Shown here: piece by piece, positions 8,594 to 16,849 of the stretch
Layout of the letters: every line of letters begins with the position of its first letter
Numbering within the stretch: the first letter of the stretch is position 1
NCBI GenBank assembly: GCA_009841015.1
Contig: VXMQ01000002.1
Location: forward strand, 1-52,357
Origin: Candidatus Palauibacter denitrificans
GTDB taxonomy: Bacteria > Gemmatimonadota > Gemmatimonadetes > Palauibacterales > Palauibacteraceae
Length of the DNA: 52,357 nucleotides
Direction of reading: 5' to 3'
Translations under genes and position numbers: made by a program
Notes under the pieces: model-generated
The model's database searches: none
Seen by the model: the letters and a program-made list of their open reading frames with translations, nothing else
Told to the model about the DNA's origin: nothing

Positions 8594-8755
8594 TCATCCT
8601 TCCTCCAGTATCTCCCGCAGGCGCTCGATCTCCTCGGGTTCGAGCTTCCGCTCCTCCATCAACGCGGAGGCACGCGGCAGGAGCGAAGACAAGGCGGAGG
8701 CGGGGTCGAGGAGCCGGATTCCGGGGCACCCCGTTTCAGATTCCGGTGGGTTCAT
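8594..8755 (-). pseudogene. Possible remnant of a BlaI/MecI-type regulator (C-terminal piece)
   Basis: A 53-codon frame from ATG 8755 encodes ...SALSSLLPRASALMEERK then LEPEEIERLREILEEG. The last 25 residues resemble the C-terminal dimerisation helix of BlaI/MecI repressors (usual form: ...LxEEEELSPEEIEELRRLLEE). No winged-helix part remains, an in-frame TAG precedes the ATG, and there is no good ribosome site. It could instead be a genuine micro-ORF. The rest of 8482-8856 holds only the upstream region of the sortilin-like gene, with a possible -10 TATTCT at 8757-8762. Confidence 0.3.
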
Positions 8756-8856
8756 CTATTCTATACAGGCTGTGTGGTCGGGTGGGGTGGCCGGTACCGG
8801 TTCCTTGCCCGGACCGCTCCCTCCCGCGGTACTCCTCCCGGAACGAGGTAATTGAG

Positions 8857-11800
8857 ATGCGTACGCGCTCAGGGCTCCCGGTGTCTCTGTCTCTCTTCGC
8901 GGTGCTTGCCCTCGCCGCAGCCCCCCTTCCCGCGCTGGCCCAGGACGCCGATCTGCAGGCGGCGGTCCAAGCGCTCGAATGGCGCGAAATCGGACCCACG
9001 ATCATGGGCGGCCGGGTCGCCGACCTCGCCGTCGACGAGGCCGATCCGTCCACCTTCTACGTCGGCGTCGCGACGGGCGGCGTGTGGAAGACGATCAATG
9101 GCGGAAGCACGTTCGAGTCGGTCTTCGACGACCAGACGATGCTCTCCGTCGGGGATATCACGCTCGCGCCGTCGAACCCGAACGTGGTCTGGGTCGGCTC
9201 GGGCGAGCCGCAGAACCGCCAGTCCTCCCCGTGGGGGATGGGCGTGTTCCGCTCGACGGATGCCGGCCGGACCTGGACCCACCTCGGGCTCGAGGCCACG
9301 CACCACATCTCGCGCATCCAGGTCCATCCGCGGAATCCGGACGTGGCCTACGTGGCGGCGATGGGCCGCCTTTGGGGCGCGAACCCGGAGCGCGGCGTGT
9401 ACCGGACGATGGACGGGGGCGAGACGTGGGAACTTGTTCTCTACGTCGACGAGCACACGGGCGCGATCGACCTCGCCATGGATCCCGGCGATCCGATGAC
9501 GCTGTTCGCGGCCATGTACCAGCGGCAGCGGACGCTGTGGGGCTTCAACGGAGGCGGACCCGGGGGCGGCATCTACCGGACGATGGACGGCGGCGACAAC
9601 TGGACGAAGCTCGCCGGCGGCCTGCCGGAGGGTGACGTGGGCCGCATCGGGCTCGACATCTACCGCCGGGACGGGAACCTCGTCTGGGCGATCGTCGAAG
9701 CCGACGCGCGCGCCCCGGGACAGGGCTTCGGTGCCCAGGAAGACGCCGACCGCAAGACGGGCACCTGGAAGTCGACCGACCGCGGCGAGACGTGGGTGCA
9801 GACGAGCACGACGAACAACCGTCCCATGTACTACAGCCAGATCCGCATCGACCCGAACGATCCGGAGCGGCTTTACCTGGGCGGTTCGAGTCTGTACCGC
9901 ACCTCGGACGGGGGGTACAACTTCACGCCGGACGCGGCCTCCGAGGTCCACTCCGACCACCACGCGCTCTGGATCAACCCGGCGAACTCCGACCACCTCA
10001 TCCTCGGTGGCGATGGCGGCGTCTCGATCAGCTGGGACCGCTCCGACAACTGGCGGCAGCTGACGAACCTGCCGCTCGCGCAGTTCTACGAGATCGGCGT
10101 CGACAACCGCGATCCCTACCACGTGTGCGGCGGCCTCCAGGACAACGGCTCCTGGTGCGGGCCCTCGGACACCTGGTCCAACCAGGGGATCCGGACCCGC
10201 GACTGGTACAACGTGGGGAGCGGCGACGGCTACTTCACCGTCCTCCACCCCAACGGCGAGGAGATGATCGCGGAGTCCCAGAACGGGAACCCCATGCGCG
10301 TGAACCTCAAGACGGGCGAACGGCTGCGGATGCGCCCCCTGGGACGCCCGGAGGGGGACGACGAGGATCTGCCCGAGTTCCGCTGGAACTGGGACACGCC
10401 GGTCGAGGTGTCGCCGAGTGATCCGAACACGGTCTACTACGGGTCCAACGTCGTGTTCAAGACGCCCGACTACGGCCAGACGTGGGAGCAGATCTCGCCG
10501 GACCTGACGAAGGCCATCGACCGGACGACGCTGGAGATCATGGGCGTCCTCGGCTCCGAGCCGATGATGTCGGCCAACGACGGGACATCGAGCTTCGGCA
10601 ACATGATCTCGATCGAGGAGTCGCCGCTCGACCCGATGGTCGTGTATGCGGGCACCGACGATGGAAACCTGCAGGTCACGCGGGACGGCGGCGGGACGTG
10701 GACGAACGTGGCGCCGAACATGCCGGGCGTGCCCGACCAGTTGTACATGACCCGGATCGTGGCCTCGCATGCCGACGCGGGGACCGTGTGGGTGGCGGGG
10801 GACAACCACCGCAAAGACGACATGGACCCCTACCTGTACGTCTCGAACGACTTCGGCGAGTCGTGGCGGGCGGTGAGGGACGGGATCCCGGACGGCTGGT
10901 CGCTGAACGCGCTGGCGCAGCACCACCGCGCCGCGAACCTCCTCTTCGCCGGGAACGAGATCGGGACGTACTTCTCGATCGACGCGGGGAATTCGTGGCA
11001 TCCGTTGCTGCGGAACATGCCGCCGGCGCCGGTGGACGACATCAAGATCCAGGAGCGCGAGAACGACCTCGTGATCGGCACGCACGGGCGCGGCATCTGG
11101 ATCATGGAGGATATCACGCCGCTGGAGGAGCTGAGCCAGGCCGTGCTCGCCTCCGAGGCGCACCTCTTCTCGACCCAGTCGGCCGTCGCCTACAACCCCT
11201 ACACGCCGCAGGGCTGGACGCCGGGCGTATGGGAGGCGGACAACCCGCCGCAGGGCGCGCGGATCCGCTACTGGCTGGGCAGCGACCTGCCGGAAGCCGC
11301 GACGGCCGATGAGGAGGGTGGCGAGAGCGGCGAGCGGATCGTCACCGGCGGTCCCTCCGCGAACGGCGATGATCCGGTGCCGATGTCCGAGATGGCGGGC
11401 AAGGCGGCGATCGCGATCCTCGACTCCGACGGTTCCGTAATCCGCGAACTGGAAGGCGGCGGCGACCGCGGCCTGAACGAGGTGATCTGGGATCTGCGCT
11501 ACGAGCCCCCACCGGCGCCGCCGGGCGGGGGCGGATTCTTCTTCCGGGCCGGCAGCGTAGCGCCGAAGGTCCTCCCGGGGTCTTACACGGCACGGCTGGA
11601 CGCGGCGGGACAGACGCTCGAGACGGCGGTCACGGTGCGGCTCGACCCGCGCGTGAACATCAGCCAGGGCGACCTCATGGCGCGCCAGGAGGCACTCATG
11701 AGCGCCTACGCGCTCGCGAAGCCGACGAACGAGGGGCTGCAGGCCGCGGCCCGGCTGCGCGGCCACCTGTCCGACATCGAGGAGCAGCTCGAGGGCCATG

Positions 11801-12108
11801 ACGTGGCCGAGTCGCTGACGGCGGAAGTCGAGGCCATCGGCGAGGAGCTGGACGAGATCGGCGACGAACTCGACACGGCCCGAGCGGGCGCCGGCGTCTC
11901 CGGCGGTCTGTCGGGCTACCACACGGCGCCGACGGCGGACATGCTCTACCAGCTCGAGCGCGGCTGGGGCGCGCTGCCAGGCGCCATCGACCGGCTGAAC
12001 GCCCTCATCGAGGACCGCATGCCGGCGCTCTTCTCGGCCGTGCAGGCGGCCGGGGTCGGCCCCGACCTCGGCGATCCGGTACGGGTCCCGATGCCGCCGA
12101 TGCGCTGA
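8857..12108 (+). CDS. Exported sortilin/VPS10-like BNR-repeat beta-propeller protein
   Basis: 1083 aa from ATG 8857, with GAGG at 8844-8847; the much longer open frame upstream has no signal peptide. A signal peptide (to about ALAQ, residue 29) is followed by many Asp-box repeats: GGVWKTINGGSTFESVF, GVFRSTDAGRTW, GVYRTMDGGETW, GIYRTMDGGDNW, TWKSTDRGETW, LQVTRDGGGTW and VSNDFGESW. These are sialidase/sortilin-type BNR blades, about ten in all, probably two propellers. The C-terminal third has the HGRGIWIMEDITPLEEL link, a domain with an IRELEGGGDRGLNEVIWDLR motif and a final helical bundle. This architecture is common in Gemmatimonadota-like genomes. A binding or glycan/peptide-processing role is likely, but no catalytic residues are certain. 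Confidence 0.9.
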   Translation: MRTRSGLPVSLSLFAVLALAAAPLPALAQDADLQAAVQALEWREIGPTIMGGRVADLAVDEADPSTFYVGVATGGVWKTINGGSTFESVFDDQTMLSVGDITLAPSNPNVVWVGSGEPQNRQSSPWGMGVFRSTDAGRTWTHLGLEATHHISRIQVHPRNPDVAYVAAMGRLWGANPERGVYRTMDGGETWELVLYVDEHTGAIDLAMDPGDPMTLFAAMYQRQRTLWGFNGGGPGGGIYRTMDGGDNWTKLAGGLPEGDVGRIGLDIYRRDGNLVWAIVEADARAPGQGFGAQEDADRKTGTWKSTDRGETWVQTSTTNNRPMYYSQIRIDPNDPERLYLGGSSLYRTSDGGYNFTPDAASEVHSDHHALWINPANSDHLILGGDGGVSISWDRSDNWRQLTNLPLAQFYEIGVDNRDPYHVCGGLQDNGSWCGPSDTWSNQGIRTRDWYNVGSGDGYFTVLHPNGEEMIAESQNGNPMRVNLKTGERLRMRPLGRPEGDDEDLPEFRWNWDTPVEVSPSDPNTVYYGSNVVFKTPDYGQTWEQISPDLTKAIDRTTLEIMGVLGSEPMMSANDGTSSFGNMISIEESPLDPMVVYAGTDDGNLQVTRDGGGTWTNVAPNMPGVPDQLYMTRIVASHADAGTVWVAGDNHRKDDMDPYLYVSNDFGESWRAVRDGIPDGWSLNALAQHHRAANLLFAGNEIGTYFSIDAGNSWHPLLRNMPPAPVDDIKIQERENDLVIGTHGRGIWIMEDITPLEELSQAVLASEAHLFSTQSAVAYNPYTPQGWTPGVWEADNPPQGARIRYWLGSDLPEAATADEEGGESGERIVTGGPSANGDDPVPMSEMAGKAAIAILDSDGSVIRELEGGGDRGLNEVIWDLRYEPPPAPPGGGGFFFRAGSVAPKVLPGSYTARLDAAGQTLETAVTVRLDPRVNISQGDLMARQEALMSAYALAKPTNEGLQAAARLRGHLSDIEEQLEGHDVAESLTAEVEAIGEELDEIGDELDTARAGAGVSGGLSGYHTAPTADMLYQLERGWGALPGAIDRLNALIEDRMPALFSAVQAAGVGPDLGDPVRVPMPPMR

Positions 12109-12157
12109 CGAAGCTCACGGACCGTAAGAGTCGGGAGTTGACCCGGCTCCAGTCCGA

Positions 12158-12202
12158 GCCGCCCGCCGCGCGCCCGGAAGTTCGGGCGCGCCGGCGGGCG
12201 GC
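12158..12202. terminator. Strong GC hairpin after the sortilin-like gene
   Basis: The left arm GCCGCCCGCCGCGCGCCCG (12158-12176) pairs with 12183-12202 around a 6-base loop, giving about 19 pairs with a single bulge. It sits 50 bases after the stop of the sortilin-like gene and 95 bases before the M14 start. There is no U-tract, so it may be a factor-independent terminator of reduced type, a pause site or an mRNA 3' end stabiliser. Confidence 0.5.
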
Positions 12203-12224
12203 GGCGCTTCCGGGCCGGTGTGCT

Positions 12225-12254
12225 TTGGCTTCCCGGGCACGCCATCGCCATAAT
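12225..12254 (+). promoter_or_regulatory. Candidate sigma70-type promoter for the M14 peptidase
   Basis: TTGGCT at 12225-12230 is followed after 18 bases by CATAAT at 12249-12254 (5/6 to TATAAT). A start near 12261 would give a leader of about 37 bases containing AAGGAG at 12285-12290, 7 bases before ATG 12298. The position just downstream of the strong hairpin suggests an independent transcription unit. Confidence 0.45.
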
Positions 12255-12297
12255 GGGCGCCGAAACTCTGCACACGATCCGCGTAAGGAGTCCGCAC

Positions 12298-15108
12298 ATG
12301 TCGTTCTTCGCCCCCCACAGCGCAGCCACGGCTTCGGCCCGCGGCATCCTGCCCGCCGCCGCGATCGTACTCGGCCTCCTGGCCGCGCGGCCGGCCTTCG
12401 CGCAGGAGCTGACGACCCCGGAGGCCTTCTTCGGGCATGAGATCGGTGCTGACTACGAGCTGCCGGACTACGGCGACCTCTCCAGCTACTGGGAGACACT
12501 GGCCGCCGAGTCGCCGCGCATGGCGCTGCAGTCGATCGGGACGACGGCCGAGGGCCGCGACCAGCTCATGGCGATCGTAACCTCGCCCGAGAACCACGCG
12601 AACCTCGACGAATACCGGGAGATTTCCGCCCGCCTCGCGCTCGCCAGGGGCGTGACCGAGGAGGAAGCGCGAGCACTCGCCCGGCGCGGCAAGGCCATCG
12701 TGTGGATCGATGGCGGCCTCCACGCCACGGAGGTGCTGGGCGCGCAGCAGCTCATGGAGACGCTGTGGCAGTTCGTGAGCGGGACCGACGCCGAGACGAT
12801 GCGCATCCTCGACGACGTCATCATCCTCTTCGTCCACGCGAACCCCGACGGGATGGACCTCGTCTCGAACTGGTACACGCGGAACGAGGAGAAGACGGAG
12901 CGCTCCACGCGCGGGATTCCCGTCCTCTACCAGAAGTACGTGGGACACGACAACAACCGGGACTTCTACACGTCCTTCCAGCCGGAATCCGAGAACATGA
13001 ACCGGCAGATGTACCGGACGTGGTATCCGCAGATCGTCTACAACCACCACCAGACGGGACCCACCGGGACCGTGCTCTTCGCACCCCCGTTCCGCGATCC
13101 CTTCAACTACAACATCGACCCGATGGTCATCACCGGGATCGATCTCGTGGGGTCCGCCATGCACTCGCGCTTCACGGAGGAGGGGAAGCCCGGGGCGACG
13201 CGGCGGCGCGGGGCGAACTACTCCACGTGGTGGAACGGCGGCCTGCGCACGACACCCTACTTCAAGAACATGATCGGGCTCCTCACGGAAACGATCGGGA
13301 ACCCGACCCCGATGGAGATCCCGCTGATTCTCGAGCGGGTGCTGCCCAACGACAACCTGCCGGCCCCGATCGAGCCGCAGCCTTGGCACTTCCGGCAGTC
13401 GGTCGACTATTCGGTGACCGCGAACAAGGCGGTGCTCGACGTCGCCTCCCGCTACCGCGAGACGTTCCTGTACCGCATCTGGCGCATGGGGATGAACTCG
13501 ATCGAGCGTGGCGGCAAGGACAGCTGGACGATCCACCCCAGGCGAGTGGAATGGCTGCGCGAGGAAATGAGGGCCGGGGCGGCGGAGACCGACTTCGCCC
13601 GCAACGTGGGCGGGTTCGGCGGCAGTCGCGGCACGCGCGCGGAATACGACAGGCTGTTCGAGCCCGATCTGCGCGATCCCCGGGGGTACATCCTCCCATC
13701 GGACCAGGCCGACTTCCCGACCGCGACGAAGTTCGTCAACGCGCTGCTCGAGGGCGGCGTGATCGTGGAGCGGGCGACTTCCGACTTCAGCGTCGAAGGG
13801 AAGGAGTATCCCGCGGGCTCCTACGTGGTGCGGGCCGCGCAGGCCTTCCGGCCGCACGTCCTCGACATGTTCGAGCCGCAGGACCACCCGGACGACTTCC
13901 TCTATCCCGGGGCGTCCCCGACCCCGCCGTACGACAACGCGGGGTGGACGCTGGCGGTCCAGATGGGGGTGGAGTTCGACCGCATCCTGGAGGGCTTTGA
14001 CGGGCCGTTCGAGGAGATCGGCGAGTGGAACGCGAGCCCCATGCCGGGGACGGTCGCGGACGCGGACGGGGCGGACGGCTTTCTGTTCGGCCACGAGGCG
14101 AACGACGCGTTCACGGCCATCAACCGGTTGCAGGCGTCGGGACACGAGGTCTACTGGCTCACCTCCCCGCTTCGGGAGGGCGGCCGGATGCATCCGGCCG
14201 GCACGTTCTACGTGAAGAGCCGCCGCGGAACGACGGAGGCGGTCGCATCGCTGGCCGCTGACCTGGGGATCGACTTCCGGGGTCTGGCGAACGATCCGGA
14301 CGCGGATGCCCTGCGCCTGCGGGCGCCCCGGGTCGCGCTCTGGGACACCTACGGCGGCTCCATGCCGTCCGGCTGGATCCGGTGGATCCTCGAGCAGTTC
14401 GAGTACGAGGACTTCGAACTCGTCTTCCCTCAGCGGCTCGACGCGGGCGATCTGAGCGACGACTACGACGTCATCATCTTCCCGCAGGGCGCCATCGGTT
14501 CGCGCTTCCAGTTCGGGGGGGGCGGTTCGCCCGATCCGGAGACGATTCCCGAAGAGTACCGGGACCGGCTCGGTCGGGTTACCTCCGATGCGACGCTGCC
14601 TGCGCTGATCGAGTTCCTCGAGGACGGTGGCTCGATCGTCACCATCGGCGGTTCGACGGCCCTCGGGAACGAGCTTGGACTCCCGCTCGAGGACCATCTG
14701 GTCAAGGACGGAGAGCCGCTGGGCCGGGAGGACTACTACGTCCCCGGGTCGATTCTGGAGGTCACGGTGGACAACTCGCGGCTCGTCGCCACGGGGGTTC
14801 CGTCGACGCTCTCGGTGTCGTTCAACAACAGCCCCGTGTTCGGCGCCTCGGCGCTGGCGGCGAGGAACGACGGGGCGAGCGGGGTGACGCCGCTCGCCTG
14901 GTTCGACCGCGACGAGCCGCTCATTAGCGGCTGGGCTTGGGGGCAGGAGCACCTCCAGGGCGGCGTGACGATGGCGGAAGCGAAGGTGGGCGATGGGCAC
15001 CTGTACCTGTTCGGACCGCTCATCACGCGGCGGGCGCAGCCGCACGGCACCTTCAAGTTCCTCTTCAACGCGATCGCTCTTTCGACGGCGGAGCCCGAAC
15101 GGCCATAA
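12298..15108 (+). CDS. Exported M14-family zinc carboxypeptidase-like protein with C-terminal GATase1-like domain
   Basis: 936 aa. ATG 12298 is chosen for AAGGAG at the correct spacing and a signal peptide ending near PAFAQ (36). The M14 zinc motif HxxE is in GGLHATEVLGAQQ (H142, E145), and VHANPDGMDLVSNW carries the family's NPDG. A candidate third zinc His is in YNHHQTGPTG (H250 or H251). RDFYTSFQPE lies in the substrate-binding region. The long C-terminal part (VALWDTYGGSMPSGW, DYDVIIFPQGA, and ending GTFKFLFNAI) looks like a class I amidotransferase-like fold often attached to these large M14 proteins. Likely role: extracytoplasmic peptide or amide degradation for nutrition. Confidence 0.9.
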   Translation: MSFFAPHSAATASARGILPAAAIVLGLLAARPAFAQELTTPEAFFGHEIGADYELPDYGDLSSYWETLAAESPRMALQSIGTTAEGRDQLMAIVTSPENHANLDEYREISARLALARGVTEEEARALARRGKAIVWIDGGLHATEVLGAQQLMETLWQFVSGTDAETMRILDDVIILFVHANPDGMDLVSNWYTRNEEKTERSTRGIPVLYQKYVGHDNNRDFYTSFQPESENMNRQMYRTWYPQIVYNHHQTGPTGTVLFAPPFRDPFNYNIDPMVITGIDLVGSAMHSRFTEEGKPGATRRRGANYSTWWNGGLRTTPYFKNMIGLLTETIGNPTPMEIPLILERVLPNDNLPAPIEPQPWHFRQSVDYSVTANKAVLDVASRYRETFLYRIWRMGMNSIERGGKDSWTIHPRRVEWLREEMRAGAAETDFARNVGGFGGSRGTRAEYDRLFEPDLRDPRGYILPSDQADFPTATKFVNALLEGGVIVERATSDFSVEGKEYPAGSYVVRAAQAFRPHVLDMFEPQDHPDDFLYPGASPTPPYDNAGWTLAVQMGVEFDRILEGFDGPFEEIGEWNASPMPGTVADADGADGFLFGHEANDAFTAINRLQASGHEVYWLTSPLREGGRMHPAGTFYVKSRRGTTEAVASLAADLGIDFRGLANDPDADALRLRAPRVALWDTYGGSMPSGWIRWILEQFEYEDFELVFPQRLDAGDLSDDYDVIIFPQGAIGSRFQFGGGGSPDPETIPEEYRDRLGRVTSDATLPALIEFLEDGGSIVTIGGSTALGNELGLPLEDHLVKDGEPLGREDYYVPGSILEVTVDNSRLVATGVPSTLSVSFNNSPVFGASALAARNDGASGVTPLAWFDRDEPLISGWAWGQEHLQGGVTMAEAKVGDGHLYLFGPLITRRAQPHGTFKFLFNAIALSTAEPERP

Positions 15109-15137
15109 GCGCGACTGGACCCGACGGAAGGGGCCGC

Positions 15138-16034
15138 ATGAGCGGCGAGCCGCCGGCCCTTTCCGTCATCCTGAGCACGTACGACGCGCCGGACGAACTG
15201 GAACGCACGCTCTGGGGCTACTCGGTACAGACGTGCCCCGAGTTCGAGGTGGTCGTCGCTGACGACGGTTCGGGGCCGGAGACCCGCGACCGGATCGAGC
15301 GTCTGCGGGCCTCCACGGGTATCGCGATCTCCCACGTGTGGCAGGAGGACGACGGGTTCAGGAAGTGCCGGATCCTGAACCGCGCGATCGTCGAGGCTCG
15401 CGGAGACTACCTCATCCTCAGCGACGGCGACTGCATCCCCCGCGACGACTTCGTGGATACCCATGCGCGGCTCGCCAGGCCGGGCGTTTTCGTTTCGGGC
15501 GGGAGAGTCCGCCTTTCCAACGCGGCAGGGTCGCGGATCGAGAGAGAAGCTGTGCTCGACGGTTCGCTGTTCGAGCCGCCGTGGCTCGACGGGACGGGAG
15601 CGCTGAGCCGGAGGCGGGACCGGCGCAAGCTCACCCGCTCACCGCGCCGCGCCGCGTGGTTCGATCGCCTGACGACGACGCGGGCGACGTGGAACGGGCA
15701 CAACGCCTCGGCCTGGAAGAGCGACCTTCTGCGCGTAAACGGCTTCGACGAGCGCATGACGTACCCGGTCGAGGACCGCGAACTCGGCGAGCGGCTCCGC
15801 AACGCCGGGATTCGCCCCCTCCAGGCCCGGCATCGGGCGGTGTGCGCGCATGTGGAACACGACCGGCCCTGGCTCGATCCCGCAGCGCAGGCGAAAAACG
15901 AACGGCTCCGTGCCGAAACCCGCGGCGTGCCACGGCCGCTCCGCATCTTCCGGAGGTTCGGGCGCGGGCGCGACTGGACGGAGCACGGGATTCGGAAGGG
16001 CCCGAGACCGCGGAGTTCTGCCACGGACCGCTAG
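15138..16034 (+). CDS. GT2-family glycosyltransferase (first of two tail-to-tail paralogues)
   Basis: 298 aa from ATG 15138 (GGAAGGGG upstream). A GT-A fold is shown by LSVILSTYDAPDELE at the N-terminus, VVVADDGSGPETR (nucleotide-sugar binding), and YLILSDGDCIPRDDF, where DGD is the DxD metal motif. ATWNGHNASAWKSDLL and FDERMTYPVEDRELGERL are the acceptor-side part (galactosyltransferase C-terminal-like). A cytoplasmic or membrane-associated enzyme adding a sugar to a glycan or lipid carrier is likely; donor and acceptor are unknown. Its TAG overlaps the stop of the convergent GT2 gene. The two proteins share HVWQED-G-R and other blocks, so they are clearly paralogues. Confidence 0.9.
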   Translation: MSGEPPALSVILSTYDAPDELERTLWGYSVQTCPEFEVVVADDGSGPETRDRIERLRASTGIAISHVWQEDDGFRKCRILNRAIVEARGDYLILSDGDCIPRDDFVDTHARLARPGVFVSGGRVRLSNAAGSRIEREAVLDGSLFEPPWLDGTGALSRRRDRRKLTRSPRRAAWFDRLTTTRATWNGHNASAWKSDLLRVNGFDERMTYPVEDRELGERLRNAGIRPLQARHRAVCAHVEHDRPWLDPAAQAKNERLRAETRGVPRPLRIFRRFGRGRDWTEHGIRKGPRPRSSATDR

Positions 16035-16849
16035 CCGCCGATTCCCCGTTCGGCGCGCACCGTGTCGGAGCGGAGCCGCCGTTCGAAGCGTTTCCGGCTG
16101 GCGGGGTCGGGCGGGCGCGTCTCGTGCCAGAGGTGCAGCACCGGGACCGCGTAACGGCCCTCCTTGCGTCGCACCCCGTTCCGGATGAGGCGGACGACGA
16201 GATCGTTGTCCTCGAACCCCCACCCCTCGAAGCCTTCGTCGAACCCGTTCACCGCCAGGAAGTCCGAGCGCCAGACGGCGAGATTGCAGCCCTTGACCCC
16301 ATGCCACCGCCCCGGTGACAGGCGCCGCAGAGGCCCCAGCGGCACGCGCAGCAGCGGCGTGAACCGGTCCGCGCGCCCGCGGAGCCACTCGCCGAGCCAG
16401 CGCGCGGCGCTCCAGCGTTCGATTGCCGCCGGCTCCAGCTCGATCGCGAACCGCGAAAGTCCGGGGTCAAGTCTCACTCGGCTGCCGTGGAGGAAATGCC
16501 CCGGCTCGGCGAGCGAAGCGTGCCTCTCCACGTAGTCCGGCCGCACGAGGCAGTCGCCGTCGAGAAAAATCAGGTACGGCTGTTCGGTCGCGGCGGCGGC
16601 ACGGTTCCGGATCGCGGCCAGTCGATATCCCCGGTCTTCCTGCCAAACGTGTCGCAGGTCGAGGGCGGATTCCTCCGCATGCCGCTCGACGAGTTCGCGC
16701 GTGTCCGGGCCGGAGCCGTCGTCCGCCACGACGATTTCGAACCCTGAGTACGTCTGTTCGGCGAGACTCCGCAGCACGGCGTCGAGGGCGTCGGGCCGCT
16801 CGTAGGTCGAGACGATGACCGCGATGCCGGGGCCGCCGTGCGCCTTCAC
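16031..16849 (-). CDS. GT2-family glycosyltransferase (second paralogue)
   Basis: 272 aa. The N-terminus is GIAVIVSTYERPDALDAVL, then IVVADDGSGPDTREL and YLIFLDGDCLVRPDYVE (DxD motif DGD). WHGVKGCNLAVWRSDFL and GFEGWGFEDNDLVVRLI form the acceptor-side region with the ED catalytic-type pair. The C-terminus (VLHLWHETRPPDPASRKRF) is basic. It starts 4 bases into the end of the sulfotransferase gene (overlap 16846-16849), so it is coupled downstream of that gene. With the sulfotransferases it probably builds and decorates one glycan. Confidence 0.9.
   Translation of the reverse strand: MKAHGGPGIAVIVSTYERPDALDAVLRSLAEQTYSGFEIVVADDGSGPDTRELVERHAEESALDLRHVWQEDRGYRLAAIRNRAAAATEQPYLIFLDGDCLVRPDYVERHASLAEPGHFLHGSRVRLDPGLSRFAIELEPAAIERWSAARWLGEWLRGRADRFTPLLRVPLGPLRRLSPGRWHGVKGCNLAVWRSDFLAVNGFDEGFEGWGFEDNDLVVRLIRNGVRRKEGRYAVPVLHLWHETRPPDPASRKRFERRLRSDTVRAERGIGG

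Noticed and set aside
6652..8856. Upstream extension of the sortilin-like frame (an open frame from 6652)
   Set aside because: It overlaps two genes on the other strand that have clear families, and the signal peptide and ribosome site sit at 8857.
8869..11922. 1017-aa minus-strand open frame opposite the sortilin-like gene
   Set aside because: It is an antisense shadow of the BNR repeats with no signal, domain or ribosome site; the long open frame is explained by high GC.
12115..15045. 976-aa minus-strand open frame opposite the M14 gene
   Set aside because: No recognisable protein features; the plus-strand M14 motifs are unambiguous.
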